Shown here one piece after another: positions 38,326 to 48,167 of a stretch of 64,000 nt of DNA. The position numbers and the translations under genes were made by a program. Within the stretch, counting starts at the first letter, position 1, and each line of letters starts with the position of its first letter. A model generated the notes under the pieces. The model saw only the letters and a list, made by a program, of their open reading frames with translations. It was not told the DNA's origin and did no database searches. Origin of the DNA: Jeongeupia sp. USM3. GTDB taxonomy: Bacteria; Pseudomonadota; Gammaproteobacteria; Burkholderiales; Chitinibacteraceae. The stretch covers positions 1,054,001 to 1,118,000 of the forward strand of contig NZ_CP017668.1 of the NCBI RefSeq assembly GCF_001808185.1, given 5' to 3'.

Positions 38326-41021
38326 TGGCAAGCAATCGTGCCCAAATCCTGATCAGTGCCGTCGACCAGACCAAGGCCGCCTTCGACTCGATCAAGCGGG
38401 GCCTGGGCGGACTCACCGATACGGCCAAGAGCGTCAATGGCGTGCTGGCCAATCTCGGCGTGGCAGTGTCGGTGGCGGGCCTGACCGCGATGGTGAAATC
38501 GGCCATCAACACCGGCGACGCACTCGACGAGATGTCGCAGCGTGTGGGCGTCAGCGTCGAGACCCTGTCGGTGTGGAAACCGGCAGCCGAGCAGTCCGGT
38601 GTTTCGGGCGAATCGTTCGAGAAGGGTCTGCGCAAACTCTCCACCACGATGCTGGAGGCCGCGACCGGATCGGAGGACGCAGCCCGCAATTTCGCGGCGG
38701 TGGGTGTCGAGTTCAAGAACCAGGACGGCACGCTGCGCGCCACCGATCAGGTACTGCTCGATCTGGCCGAACGCTTCAAAGCCATGCCCGACGGCGCGGA
38801 AAAAACCGCGCTGGCAGTGCAATTGTTCGGCAAATCCGGGGCGGAGCTGATCCCGTTCCTGAATCAGGGCCGCGATGGCATCAACGAGCTGGCTGCCGAG
38901 ATGCAGGCGCTCGGTGTGCAGATGAACAGCGAAACAGCGGCGCAGGCGGGCAACTTCAACGATGCGCTCGACAAACTGCACCTGGCCACCCAGAGCATCG
39001 GCAACCAGATCATCGCGTCCTTGCTGCCCGCCCTGAACGACATGGCCGGTGGCATGGTCGAGTCGGCCAAGCAAGGCGGTACGCTGCGCGCGATCCTGGA
39101 CGGCGTGGTGCTGGTACTCAAGACCCTGGCACTCGGTGCCGCCACGGTCGGCAAGGCCTTCGTCGCCTTGGGCGAAGCGATTGGTGCCGGTGTCGCGGCG
39201 GCGGTCGAAGCCCTCAAGGGCAATACCGAGGGAGCCAAGGCCATCATCGCCGACCTCAAGGGCAATCTGGTCAAACGATTGGATGATCTGGCCGCCTTCC
39301 GCGACAGCCTGTTCGATCCCAAGCCCATCGAGGTCAAGGCTCCCAAGATCCAGGCCGATCCTGAACTGCTGCAGCGGCTGACCAAACCCAAGCCCGTGCA
39401 GGACACCACCGGCGCACAGACCACCTTGATGAAGGCACAACTGGACGCCGAGTTCGCGCTGCTCAAGGACGGTTTGACCCGGCAACAGACTGCGCTGGAT
39501 GCCGCATTGGAAGACCGTCTGGTGTCGGTGCGCGGTTACTACACGCAGAAAACGGCCATCGAGCAGCGCGAGGTCGATGCCGAGATCGCGCGCAAGCAAC
39601 AGGAGCTGGCCCGTAGTCAGCAAGTCGCCACCACCGGCAAATCGGAAAACGACCGCCTGAAAGCCAAGGCCGAGGTCGCCAAGGCGGAAGCCGACCTGAT
39701 CACGCTCAACAATCGGCGCACGGACATCGAGCAGGCCAACGCCCGCAAGGCGGCGCAAGCCGAGCGTGAGCTGGCCGATGCCTTGGCGCAGGCGCGTGAG
39801 GAACTGGCACAGATCACCGGCACAGCCACGGATACCGACCGGCAAGCCGCCATCGAGCGCAGCTACCGTGATCTGCGGGCACGGCTGGCGGCAGAAAGCG
39901 ATGCCGACGGTGTGTCGCTCGTTGACCGGTTGATCAATGTGAAGGCGGCACAAGCCAATCTGGCGGCACTGGAGGCGCAATGGCGACAAGTCACCGAACG
40001 GATGCGCAATGCGCAGGAGGCGATCCAGACCCAGCAACAGGCCGGATTGCTGACCGAAGCGCAGGCTCGCCAGCAGATCGTGACCCTGCAACAGCAATCG
40101 GCCACCGAGATGGAACACTTGCTGCCGACCATGCAGCAGGCGGCGCAGGCCATCGGGCCGGATGCGGTGATTCGCGTGCAGGCGTGGCGCAACGAGCTGG
40201 ATCGCACCCGGCTCACGGTCGATGAAATGGCTCCGCTATGGAATCGCATCGGCGAGAGTTTTGGCGGCGCGCTCAACGGGATGATCACCGGCGCGCAGAC
40301 CTGGCGCAGTGCCTTGGCGAGCATCTTCCAGCAGGTGGCCGATGCTTTCCTGCAGCAGATCGTGATCCAGCCCTTTCAGCAGTGGATCGCCATGCAGGCG
40401 CGGATGCTGGCGCTCAAGCTCGGTTTCATCCAGCAGGAACAGGTGGCAGACGCTTCCGCCAGCGCCGCCAAGGTCGCGCAGAAGTCCGCCGAGACCACGA
40501 CCGTGGTGTCGATGGATGCGGCCAAGGCTGGCGCAGGAGCCGCCGCGTCGCAGGCCTCCATTCCCTACGTTGGCCCGGCACTCGCGGTGGCCGCGATGGT
40601 GGCAATGGTCGCCGCAGTGATGGCGCTCATGGGTGGCATCAAGAAGTTCGCTGGCGGTGGTTTCGTCTCAGGCCCGGGCAGTGCCACCTCGGACTCGATC
40701 CCGGCCCGCCTGTCAGCTGGCGAGTACGTCGTGCGGGCAACCGCAGTGCGCCAAGTCGGCGTGGCCTTCCTCGACTCGATCAACGGTTTGTCAGCAGGCC
40801 CGCGCTTCAAGGGTGGCGAGCTGGCTTTCGCAGCAGGTGGGCTGGTGCCGGAGGCGAAAGTGCCGCCCGCGCAGCCGCAGGTCAGTCAGGCCGTGCGCAT
40901 CGTCAACGCGGTTGATCCGGGCGTCACCCACGACCACCTGCAGTCGCCTGCTGGAGAGAAAGTCATCGTCAACATCATCGGGCGCAATGCACGGGCCATC
41001 CGTGCGGCGCTGCAAGGGTAA
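38325..41021 (+). CDS. Tape measure protein
   Basis: This 898-residue protein starts MASNRAQILISAVDQTKAAF. The TMP-core sequence MSQRVGVSVETLSVWKPAAE is near 67. Long Ala/Gln/Glu-rich coiled coil fills about 340-690, and a hydrophobic segment (YVGPALAVAAMVAMVAAVMA) lies near 746. The typical C-terminal patch GGGFVSGPGSATSDSIPARL then SAGEYVVRATAVRQVG follows. It sets tail length and forms part of the DNA channel. Its length would predict a tail of roughly 130 nm if each residue spans about 0.15 nm. Confidence 0.93.
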   Translation: MASNRAQILISAVDQTKAAFDSIKRGLGGLTDTAKSVNGVLANLGVAVSVAGLTAMVKSAINTGDALDEMSQRVGVSVETLSVWKPAAEQSGVSGESFEKGLRKLSTTMLEAATGSEDAARNFAAVGVEFKNQDGTLRATDQVLLDLAERFKAMPDGAEKTALAVQLFGKSGAELIPFLNQGRDGINELAAEMQALGVQMNSETAAQAGNFNDALDKLHLATQSIGNQIIASLLPALNDMAGGMVESAKQGGTLRAILDGVVLVLKTLALGAATVGKAFVALGEAIGAGVAAAVEALKGNTEGAKAIIADLKGNLVKRLDDLAAFRDSLFDPKPIEVKAPKIQADPELLQRLTKPKPVQDTTGAQTTLMKAQLDAEFALLKDGLTRQQTALDAALEDRLVSVRGYYTQKTAIEQREVDAEIARKQQELARSQQVATTGKSENDRLKAKAEVAKAEADLITLNNRRTDIEQANARKAAQAERELADALAQAREELAQITGTATDTDRQAAIERSYRDLRARLAAESDADGVSLVDRLINVKAAQANLAALEAQWRQVTERMRNAQEAIQTQQQAGLLTEAQARQQIVTLQQQSATEMEHLLPTMQQAAQAIGPDAVIRVQAWRNELDRTRLTVDEMAPLWNRIGESFGGALNGMITGAQTWRSALASIFQQVADAFLQQIVIQPFQQWIAMQARMLALKLGFIQQEQVADASASAAKVAQKSAETTTVVSMDAAKAGAGAAASQASIPYVGPALAVAAMVAMVAAVMALMGGIKKFAGGGFVSGPGSATSDSIPARLSAGEYVVRATAVRQVGVAFLDSINGLSAGPRFKGGELAFAAGGLVPEAKVPPAQPQVSQAVRIVNAVDPGVTHDHLQSPAGEKVIVNIIGRNARAIRAALQG

Positions 41022-41026
41022 ATCAA

Positions 41027-42085
41027 ATGGCACTTCTGTTCATCGACGGCTTTGACCACTACGACCCACAGGCCGTGGACAGCTTTGGCGATCCGTGGCT
41101 GGCGCGCGGCAAGGCGGCGTATCTGTCGCCTCAGGCCACGCGCATCAATGGTCGTCGCCCATCGTCCTACGCCCTGCGTTTGCCGGAAGGTTCAGGCGGC
41201 GGCTACGTCAAGAACCTCGACGCCACCAAGACCAGCTTGATCGTCGGTGCGGCCATTCGCGTGGTGTCGTACCAGAACACTTACACCGAGCCCTTGCTGC
41301 TTGGCGTGCGCGACGCCAACTCGCAAGTCGCCCACCTCGTGAAAATCGGCGAGGACGGTCGGCTCAAGCTATACCGCTGGCAGTATGGCTATGACCAGCT
41401 GATCTCTGTGTCGGTGGCGAGCGCTCCCGCTCGCGGCTGGCACTACATCGAACTGCAGGTCACGCAAGGCACCAGCAACGGTGTGCTGTCGGTGCGCCTC
41501 AACGGCATCTTGGCCATTCAGATGACCGCGCAGAACACCACTCAAGGCGGTGGCCAACTGCTCACGGCATTCGTGGGTGCGGTACCCGGCCAGAACTGTC
41601 CGCTCACCATCGACGTCGACGACTTCTACATCGCTGACACTACCGGCACGATCAACAACACCTTCCTTGGTGATGTGCGCGTCGACGCACTGCAGGCGCA
41701 GGCCGATGGCAGCCTGAATCAGTGGACTGCCAGCCCAGTCGGTATCACCGCATGGGAAGCCGTGAGCGATGAAGATGAAGCAACGGAGATCAGTGCGCTC
41801 AGCGCTGGGCTGCGCCAGTCCTTCGATGTCGAACCGCTGCCGGTAATGGCCACACCTGCCATCTACGGTGTGCAGCTTACGATGCTGGCACGCAAGACCG
41901 ACGCCGGTCTGGGCAAGGTCAAAGGCCTCGTGGTCAGTGGCGCGCAGAGCGCCGTCAGCACCGACATCATTCTGCAAGAGCAACTGGCGTGGCAGAGCAC
42001 GTTGTTCGAGCGCAACCCGAACGGCAACGTGCAGTGGACGGAAGCTGCCTTCAACGCTGCTGAGTTCGGGGCGGAGTCGGCATGA
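41027..42085 (+). CDS. Tail protein with LamG/concanavalin-like domain
   Basis: This 352-residue protein begins MALLFIDGFDHYDPQAVDSF. A jelly-roll-like core (GAAIRVVSYQNTYTEPLLLG; GWHYIELQVTQGTSNGVLSV) resembles phage distal-tail proteins with LamG-like carbohydrate-binding folds. The C-terminal part (QSFDVEPLPVMATPAIYGVQ) is beta-rich. It is probably a minor tail or baseplate protein, by position after the tape measure. Confidence 0.75.
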   Translation: MALLFIDGFDHYDPQAVDSFGDPWLARGKAAYLSPQATRINGRRPSSYALRLPEGSGGGYVKNLDATKTSLIVGAAIRVVSYQNTYTEPLLLGVRDANSQVAHLVKIGEDGRLKLYRWQYGYDQLISVSVASAPARGWHYIELQVTQGTSNGVLSVRLNGILAIQMTAQNTTQGGGQLLTAFVGAVPGQNCPLTIDVDDFYIADTTGTINNTFLGDVRVDALQAQADGSLNQWTASPVGITAWEAVSDEDEATEISALSAGLRQSFDVEPLPVMATPAIYGVQLTMLARKTDAGLGKVKGLVVSGAQSAVSTDIILQEQLAWQSTLFERNPNGNVQWTEAAFNAAEFGAESA

Positions 42086-43644
42086 CCGAGCGCGTCGTCG
42101 TTCAGGACATCGCGGAGACTGCCAGCAAGCCGACGCCTGGAAGTGAACTGCCTGAATTTCAGGGCGAAGTGCTGTCGCGCGCATCCTTCGGAGCCAGCGC
42201 GGTCACCTTCACGCCCGAGACCGCCATTGCACCGGTTGCGCCCAACTTGGCCGCGAACTGGATCGCCGAGTCTCTGGCGTACCCGTGGCCGCCCATCGAT
42301 GCGCCGATGTTTCTGGTTGAAGTGCTGCGCCGGGACACGGCATCAAGCGCCATCGTTGCGACCGGTATGGACGCATTCGGCGACCAACCGTGGCCCGACG
42401 CACAACGCGGCGTGTTCGCCTTCCGCCACGACTGGGCCGAACCGCTTGTCGAAAGGCTGGAGTGGCAGACCAGCGTCACGCGGCTGGCCAGCGGCAACGA
42501 ATCGCGTCAGGCCCGCCGCCGCATCCCTCGGCGTTCGCTCACCTACAAGGTCGGCAACGCACGACAGTCCGACGCGCTGGTGGCCGACTGGCTGGCCGAC
42601 CATCTGGGCAAGACGGCGTGGTGGCCGCTGCCACAGTACGCCGTTCACCTCACCCAATCCGCCGAACGTGGCGCGCTGGCGCTCGATGTGTCGGATGCGG
42701 ACTGGAGACATTTTGGCCCGCCATCCGCCGCATTGCGCCTGACCAACGATGGCGTGCAAGGCTGGCAGGATAGTGATCGCTGGGCCTTGATCGTCGCGGC
42801 CGATGGCTGGCAGGTCGCCCGACTCAGCGACGTGGAAAGCGATCTGTTGTGGCTGACCGAGCCCTTGGCGCGTGCTGCCGGGGCCGGTAGCTGCTTGATG
42901 CCATTGGTGTGGGGGAATGCAGTCGATCCGGCGGATCTGACCCAGTGGGTGCCGGGGATGGTCGGTGGCCGTGCCACGGCAACCATCGCCCCCGCGCAAA
43001 CGCCAGATATGGATGCCCTCGACGACCCGTGGATCGATGAGATTCCGGTCTGGCCCGATGGCAACTGGCGTGACGACCCTGCCGCTACGGTGACCGGAGT
43101 CATCACGCGCCAGGATTTCTCGCCTGCCGATCCTTGGGTGCGCCGCGACGATCCTTGGCCTGCCACCACCTTCCAGCGCCGCTATCTGGCCAGCACACCA
43201 GAGGAGATCGATATCTGGCGGGCGCGGCTGTGGCGCACACAGGGGCGACTGGAAGCCTTCTGGCTGCCAGATGGCGTGGCACCAGTGCTGTGGGTAACTG
43301 CCGAGGCTGATCCCGAGGACGGCTTCCTGCGCGTGACCGGTGATGACGTCTCTGCTTTCTGGCATCGCCCCGCCGCCTGCCTGATCGTGCATCCGGACGG
43401 CACCCGCCAATACGCCCTGACGGCGACCTGCCATCTGGATCAAGGCGATGTGCTGGTGCTGCGCTCCGCCCTCAATGAATGGGTGCCTGAAGGCAGCCGG
43501 GTGATCCGACTCGCTCGCTGCCGTCTCGACCACGACGCTGTCGAGCTGTACTGGCACAGCCCAGCGCTGGTTGAGATTACGCTGACGGCGCGGCAGTTAC
43601 CCGAACCGCGTGGCAACGACCGCCAAACTTACGAGGGAGAGTGA
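42082..43644 (+). CDS. Minor tail / baseplate protein
   Basis: This 520-residue, Trp-rich protein was not assigned to a named family. Features include VLRRDTASSAIVATGMDAFG and RRRIPRRSLTYKVGNARQSD, the latter resembling phage tail proteins that precede DUF2163 genes. WWPLPQYAVHLTQSAERGAL follows. It overlaps the preceding gene by 4 nt. It is probably part of the distal tail hub. Confidence 0.7.
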   Translation: MTERVVVQDIAETASKPTPGSELPEFQGEVLSRASFGASAVTFTPETAIAPVAPNLAANWIAESLAYPWPPIDAPMFLVEVLRRDTASSAIVATGMDAFGDQPWPDAQRGVFAFRHDWAEPLVERLEWQTSVTRLASGNESRQARRRIPRRSLTYKVGNARQSDALVADWLADHLGKTAWWPLPQYAVHLTQSAERGALALDVSDADWRHFGPPSAALRLTNDGVQGWQDSDRWALIVAADGWQVARLSDVESDLLWLTEPLARAAGAGSCLMPLVWGNAVDPADLTQWVPGMVGGRATATIAPAQTPDMDALDDPWIDEIPVWPDGNWRDDPAATVTGVITRQDFSPADPWVRRDDPWPATTFQRRYLASTPEEIDIWRARLWRTQGRLEAFWLPDGVAPVLWVTAEADPEDGFLRVTGDDVSAFWHRPAACLIVHPDGTRQYALTATCHLDQGDVLVLRSALNEWVPEGSRVIRLARCRLDHDAVELYWHSPALVEITLTARQLPEPRGNDRQTYEGE

Positions 43645-43649
43645 AGCCC

Positions 43650-44438
43650 ATGAGTCAAAACCCTCTGATGGAAGTCGAGCTATACGCCTTCACTAGCGCC
43701 AGCGGCGAGTTCCTGCTGACGCCTCACGAGTTCGACGTCGACCTCGACGGCAATCTGTACACAAGCCTTTCCATCGAGCGCAACGAACTGGCACTGGGTG
43801 CCGAGGCGGCCAAATCAGCGCTGGAGCTCAAGCTGCCACCCGACGTCGATCTCGTGCGCCATCTGTTGGCTACGTCGCTCACCGGGGAGACCACCGCGAT
43901 CACGCTGCGCATCGCACGGCGCGACACCTGGGACGACTACTGGTGGTTGTCGGGAACGCGCTGGATGGGCCGGGTTCTGGGCGTCGAGATTGCCGACGAC
44001 GTTGCTCGCGTTCGCTGCGAAAGCGCGCAGATCAGTTTGAAACGCATCGGCCTGCGTCGCCTCTACAGCCGCAAGTGCTCGCACGTCCTGTATTCGAGCG
44101 CCTGCGGTGCATCACCCATCACCGCCAGCGCCTTCGTGAGCAACAGTTCCGGCCGCAACGTGGAACTCGACGGCGGCGTGCCGGGCAGCGTGAGTGGCGG
44201 TGTTGCCGGTGGCTGGCTGCAAACGCCCGAAGGCGCTCGCCACATGATCGTCAGCGACTACGGCAGCGGCGTGGAGTTGCTCTATCCGGTGGCCATTGAA
44301 GTTGGCACCGAGGTGCTGTTGACGGTTGGTTGCGATCACAGCACGCAAACGTGCGCATCCCGCTTCGGCAACCTCGACAACTACGGCGGCTTTCCCGCCA
44401 TCCCGAGCAAGAACCCGTTTTCGACGGGCGTGTTCTGA
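43650..44438 (+). CDS. Phage BR0599/DUF2163-like distal tail protein
   Basis: This 262-residue protein has EVELYAFTSASGEFLLTPHE at the start, and CSHVLYSSACGASPITASAF near 145. The C-terminal signature CDHSTQTCASRFGNLDNYGG then FPAIPSKNPF is characteristic of the BR0599 family found in GTA-like and lambdoid tails. The conserved cysteines probably form metal or disulfide sites. It acts in the hub between tape measure and tip protein. Confidence 0.88.
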   Translation: MSQNPLMEVELYAFTSASGEFLLTPHEFDVDLDGNLYTSLSIERNELALGAEAAKSALELKLPPDVDLVRHLLATSLTGETTAITLRIARRDTWDDYWWLSGTRWMGRVLGVEIADDVARVRCESAQISLKRIGLRRLYSRKCSHVLYSSACGASPITASAFVSNSSGRNVELDGGVPGSVSGGVAGGWLQTPEGARHMIVSDYGSGVELLYPVAIEVGTEVLLTVGCDHSTQTCASRFGNLDNYGGFPAIPSKNPFSTGVF

Positions 44439-44456
44439 ATCCCTGGAGAAATTGCC

Positions 44457-44684
44457 ATGTGGTACCTCGTCGTCATCGTGGTGGCGGCGCTGGTTTCGGT
44501 CGCGCTTGCCCCGAAACCGCCCGAGCCCAAACCTGCGTCGCTCTCAGATGTCGATGCACCCACCGCTGAAGAAGGCCGACCGATTCCCGTCGTGTTCGGC
44601 ACGGTGCTGCTGCGCGGCTCCAACGTCGTCTGGTACGGCGATCTCGAAGCCGATCCGATAAAGAAGAAAGGTGGCAAGAAGTGA
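44457..44684 (+). CDS. Small membrane-anchored tail-assembly-like protein (75 aa)
   Basis: This 75-residue protein has an N-terminal hydrophobic helix (MWYLVVIVVAALVSVALAP). A Pro-rich linker and PTAEEGRPIPVVFGTVLLRG follow, the motif found at the start of phage tip-assembly proteins. A Lys-rich end (KKKGGKK) follows. It probably assists J-type tip assembly and overlaps the next gene by 4 nt. Confidence 0.72.
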   Translation: MWYLVVIVVAALVSVALAPKPPEPKPASLSDVDAPTAEEGRPIPVVFGTVLLRGSNVVWYGDLEADPIKKKGGKK

Positions 44685-44896
44685 ACACATCGACTGTCAT
44701 CACCATCGATCACGTGCGCGCCGTTGGCCTGTGCGTGAACGGTACACGCACGTGGTTCGCCCGTCACGATCTGGATTTTCGCGCGTTCCTGCGCGATGGC
44801 TGTGATGCCGAAACCTTGCTGGCCACCGGCGATGCGATGGCCCAGCGCGTGGTGAGTTATGCAGAAGCGCACGCACGCCAGCAGGGGCAACACTGA
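44681..44896 (+). CDS. Small phage tail-region protein (71 aa)
   Basis: This 71-residue protein begins STVITIDHVRAVGLCVNGTR, then WFARHDLDFRAFLRDGCDAE. No named family was recognised, but similar short genes lie immediately before J-type genes in related prophages. It overlaps both neighbours. Confidence 0.68.
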   Translation: MNTSTVITIDHVRAVGLCVNGTRTWFARHDLDFRAFLRDGCDAETLLATGDAMAQRVVSYAEAHARQQGQH

Positions 44897-47169
44897 TGGG
44901 TGGCAGCAGCAAAAAGCAAACCGTCGGCTACCGCTACCGGATGGGTCTGCATCTGGCCCTGTGCCAAGGGCCCGTCGATGCTGTGCAGGAAATCCAGATG
45001 GGCGACCGTACCGCGTGGGGCGATGCCGACCGCGCACCGCTGTCCTCTGGGCATGGCTTGACCAGCATCAGTATCAACAAGCCCGATCTGTTCGGCGGCG
45101 ACTCGCATGAAGGCGGAGTGGTCGGCAACATCGATGTGCTGTCTGGCCACGCGGGCCAAGGTCGTAACGACTACCTGATGAGCCGCCTCGGTAGCGCCAT
45201 TCCGGCCTTCCGGGGCGTGTTGTCGCTGGTGGCCCGCAAGATCCTGTTCGCGGCCAACAACCCCTACATCAAACCGTGGGCGGTACGGGTGCGCCGCTTC
45301 ACGGCAGGCTGGTTTGAAGCGCCGTGGATGGAATGGAATGCCGAAGTCCGAACCTGGGATGAGGACGAGGGCCGCGAGATCAGCGTAGGAATGAATCCGG
45401 CCCACATCCTGGTGCAGTGCCTCACCGATCCGCATTGGGGCATGGGCTATCCGCAGAGCACCATCGGCTGGAGTTTCTGGAATGCGGCGTGGGCTTTGTC
45501 GAGCGAAGGCTTCGGCCTCAATCTGATCTGGACACGCCAACAGCCCATCGAGAGCTTCATCGGCCAGGTCATCGACCACATCGGTGGCATCCTCTACACC
45601 GACCCGGAGCAAGGCACGTTTGAGCTCAAGCTGCTGCGCGACGACTACTGGATCGATAGCCTGCCGCAGTTGGGGCCCGACGAGATCGTGCGCCTCGAAC
45701 GCTTCGAACGCGCCCAGTGGGGCGAACTGCCCAACGAACTGACCGTGGTCTACACCGACTGGCAAACCGGCGGCGACACCACCGTCACCGTGGAAAACCT
45801 CGCCGCCATCCAGTTGCAGGGCGGCGTGATCAACCAGCGTCGTGACTATCCCGGCGTCAACCACGGGCCGCTGGCCGCGAGGCTGGCGCTGCGTGATCTG
45901 CGGGCTTTGGGCTCGCCACTGGCTCGAATGAGTATGACGGTGGCACGCGACACATTGGAACGCGCGCCGCTGCCGGGTGATGTGTTCCTGTTGAACTGGC
46001 CACGCTTGAGTGTCGATCAGATGGTGGTGCGCGTCACCGGCATCGATACCGGCACCTTGGGTGCAGGCGATTGGCGCATCGAGGCCATGGAGGATGTGTT
46101 CGGCATGAGCAACACCGTGCTCTCGCCCCCACCGCCGCGCGTCGATGAACCGATCATCGAGCCGCTACCGCCATCACTGGTGCTGGCCGTCGAGGTTCCC
46201 TATTGGGAGCTGGCCCGGCGGCTATCACGGGCCGATCTCGCGTACCTGACAGACACCGACACCTATCTCGGCGCACTGGCGGCCGCAGGCGGTACCGGGC
46301 AACTGAACTGGCAGCTGGCCACTGGTGCCTCGAGCGGCGATCTCGCTGCCGTCGTTGGCGAGGACTACGCGCCACTGCTCACCCTCGATGCCGCCTTGCC
46401 TGCATCCGAAGTCGATGCGCTGACAGTGCCGGTGACCGCTGTCAGTCAGCCGGAAAGATTGGCCGTGGACGATTACGCCTATCTGGTGGACGCCGGAGGG
46501 GCCATTCGGGAAGTGGTCGCCATTCTGGCCTTCGACACGGCCAATGCAACTGTCGACCTTGCGCGCGGCGTGCTCGACACCACGCCGCAATCCCATGCTC
46601 TGGGCACACGGCTGATCGGCGTGGGTGAATGGCTTGCCTCGGAGGGCGCTGAGCGCGCACCGGGTGAATCGGTGTTCGTGGGCGCGATCCCGCGCACGTC
46701 GACCGACCAAGGCGATCCGGCACTGGCCACCAATGGCCAGCCAATCGTGCTGGCCGGTCGGCAGTCCTTGCCGTATCCACCCGGTCGCATCCGACTCAAT
46801 GGCCAGACCGAACCTGCCGTGGTGGCCGGTGACCTGACCGTCGCGTGGGCACACCGCGACCGCACGCAGCAAACCGCCTACCTCGTGCAGCAGGACGAGG
46901 GCGATATCGGGCCGGAACTGGGTGTGACTTACACGGTGCGCATCCGTAATCGAAATGGCGTTCTGGCGCACACCGAATCGGGTCTGATCGGAACTTCCTT
47001 TGTCTGGACTGCCGCAGTCGCCACGCCCGAGGCCGGTGCGCTGGGCGACCGGATCACGGTCGAGATCAGCGCCGAGCGCGATGGCTTGAGCAGCTGGCAG
47101 CCGCAGGCGCGAGTCATGGATCGGACGGGCTACGGCCTGCGCTGGGGCCAGTATTGGGGAGGTGTGTGA
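44896..47169 (+). CDS. Tail tip / host-specificity protein (J-like)
   Basis: This 757-residue protein starts MGGSSKKQTVGYRYRMGLHL. The J-type N-terminal region (ALCQGPVDAVQEIQMGDRTA) is followed by SWFNAAW-like hub sequences (IGWSFWNAAWALSSEGFGLN near 192). A tip-attachment domain lies near 215-330. The C-terminal 400 residues are beta-rich and end with a fibronectin-like part (VAWAHRDRTQQTAYLVQQ). It is shorter than lambda J, so receptor binding may be shared with the DUF2793 fibre gene. Confidence 0.9.
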   Translation: MGGSSKKQTVGYRYRMGLHLALCQGPVDAVQEIQMGDRTAWGDADRAPLSSGHGLTSISINKPDLFGGDSHEGGVVGNIDVLSGHAGQGRNDYLMSRLGSAIPAFRGVLSLVARKILFAANNPYIKPWAVRVRRFTAGWFEAPWMEWNAEVRTWDEDEGREISVGMNPAHILVQCLTDPHWGMGYPQSTIGWSFWNAAWALSSEGFGLNLIWTRQQPIESFIGQVIDHIGGILYTDPEQGTFELKLLRDDYWIDSLPQLGPDEIVRLERFERAQWGELPNELTVVYTDWQTGGDTTVTVENLAAIQLQGGVINQRRDYPGVNHGPLAARLALRDLRALGSPLARMSMTVARDTLERAPLPGDVFLLNWPRLSVDQMVVRVTGIDTGTLGAGDWRIEAMEDVFGMSNTVLSPPPPRVDEPIIEPLPPSLVLAVEVPYWELARRLSRADLAYLTDTDTYLGALAAAGGTGQLNWQLATGASSGDLAAVVGEDYAPLLTLDAALPASEVDALTVPVTAVSQPERLAVDDYAYLVDAGGAIREVVAILAFDTANATVDLARGVLDTTPQSHALGTRLIGVGEWLASEGAERAPGESVFVGAIPRTSTDQGDPALATNGQPIVLAGRQSLPYPPGRIRLNGQTEPAVVAGDLTVAWAHRDRTQQTAYLVQQDEGDIGPELGVTYTVRIRNRNGVLAHTESGLIGTSFVWTAAVATPEAGALGDRITVEISAERDGLSSWQPQARVMDRTGYGLRWGQYWGGV

Positions 47170-47789
47170 TGGAAGCGCGATTGGATGTACGTGTGGAACC
47201 ACGCATCGATGTTCATCTGCTCACCCTGAACGAACCTGCCGAATGGCGTGAAGCCTGTATTGCCAGCCTCGAAGGCGCACCGATCCAGTTGCACGTTTTG
47301 CCGGGCATTCCGGGTCGCATTGGCGAAGCACGCGCCGCTGGCTATGCACAAGGCACCTTGCCGCTGGTGTCCTTCGTCGATCCCGACGATCTGTACGAAA
47401 CCAGCGCCTTCACGCAACTGGCGGATGCGCTGGATGCCTGCCCGCAGGCAGTGATGGCCTACACCGATGAGGCGCTGACCGACGAGAACGGCCACGACAT
47501 CGCGGTGCGGCGTCTGGCCTACAGCCGCTGGCAGCACGCCAACAGCGCCAGTCACGTTCACGGCCTGATCGTGATGCGGCGCTCGGTCGTGGATGCCGTG
47601 CTCAAGGAAACCGCCGACCTCAACAACTTTGCCGATTGGCTGCTGACCCTGCTGGTGGCCAAGCGTGGCGGCGTGCTGTACCTGCCCATCGTCGGGCGTC
47701 ACTGGCGACAGCACCCGCAGCAGAGCCACCGAACTGGCGACCCGGAAGCAGTCCGGCGCATTCGCCAAGCATCGAATCTCTGGAGATAG
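47169..47789 (+). CDS. Glycosyltransferase-like (GT-A) protein in the tail module
   Basis: This 206-residue protein has DVHLLTLNEPAEWREACIAS as a first strand-helix unit, then ARAAGYAQGTLPLVSFVDPD ending in a DPDD nucleotide-sugar/metal motif near 76-79. It continues to RRSVVDAVLKETADLNNFAD. This is the GT-A family 2 pattern, though shorter than most enzymes. It overlaps the J stop (TGATG) and precedes the fibre gene. It may glycosylate a tail component or be a repurposed fold. Confidence 0.65.
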   Translation: MEARLDVRVEPRIDVHLLTLNEPAEWREACIASLEGAPIQLHVLPGIPGRIGEARAAGYAQGTLPLVSFVDPDDLYETSAFTQLADALDACPQAVMAYTDEALTDENGHDIAVRRLAYSRWQHANSASHVHGLIVMRRSVVDAVLKETADLNNFADWLLTLLVAKRGGVLYLPIVGRHWRQHPQQSHRTGDPEAVRRIRQASNLWR

Positions 47790-47792
47790 ACC

Positions 47793-48143
47793 ATGTCATC
47801 AATCGACCCGAACCTTGGACTCAACTATGGCTGGACGCTTGGCGAGAGCGGCTGGGATACCGGCATGGACGCCAACCTCAAGCGCCTCGGCGCGGTGGTC
47901 GGCCTGTCCGTGAAAGACCGCGACCTGACCACACCACCGGCCAGTCCCGCCAACGGCGACCGCTACCTCATTCCTGCCGCCGCCACCGGCGTGTGGGCAG
48001 GCAAGACCAACCAAATCGCCGCTCGCATCGCCGATGCCTGGGAGTACCACACGCCCAAGATCGGCTGGCTTTGCTACATCGAGGACGAGGCCAAGCTCTC
48101 GGCCTTCAAGTCCACCGGCTGGAGCGCAGGCCTCGCCATCTGA
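47793..48143 (+). CDS. DUF2793 tail fibre protein
   Basis: This 116-residue protein has SVKDRDLTTPPASPANGDRY then LIPAAATGVWAGKTNQIAAR, and ends WLCYIEDEAKLSAFKSTGWS. This is the DUF2793 domain, a receptor-proximal fibre module. No long shaft precedes it, so it probably attaches near the J tip. Its very short length suggests a compact tip fibre. Confidence 0.86.
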   Translation: MSSIDPNLGLNYGWTLGESGWDTGMDANLKRLGAVVGLSVKDRDLTTPPASPANGDRYLIPAAATGVWAGKTNQIAARIADAWEYHTPKIGWLCYIEDEAKLSAFKSTGWSAGLAI

Positions 48144-48167
48144 TTTCCCTTCCTTCGCACCCACCAG

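Noticed and set aside
47793..48143. Diversity-generating retroelement target at the tail fibre
   Set aside because: No reverse transcriptase or template repeat was seen in the window.
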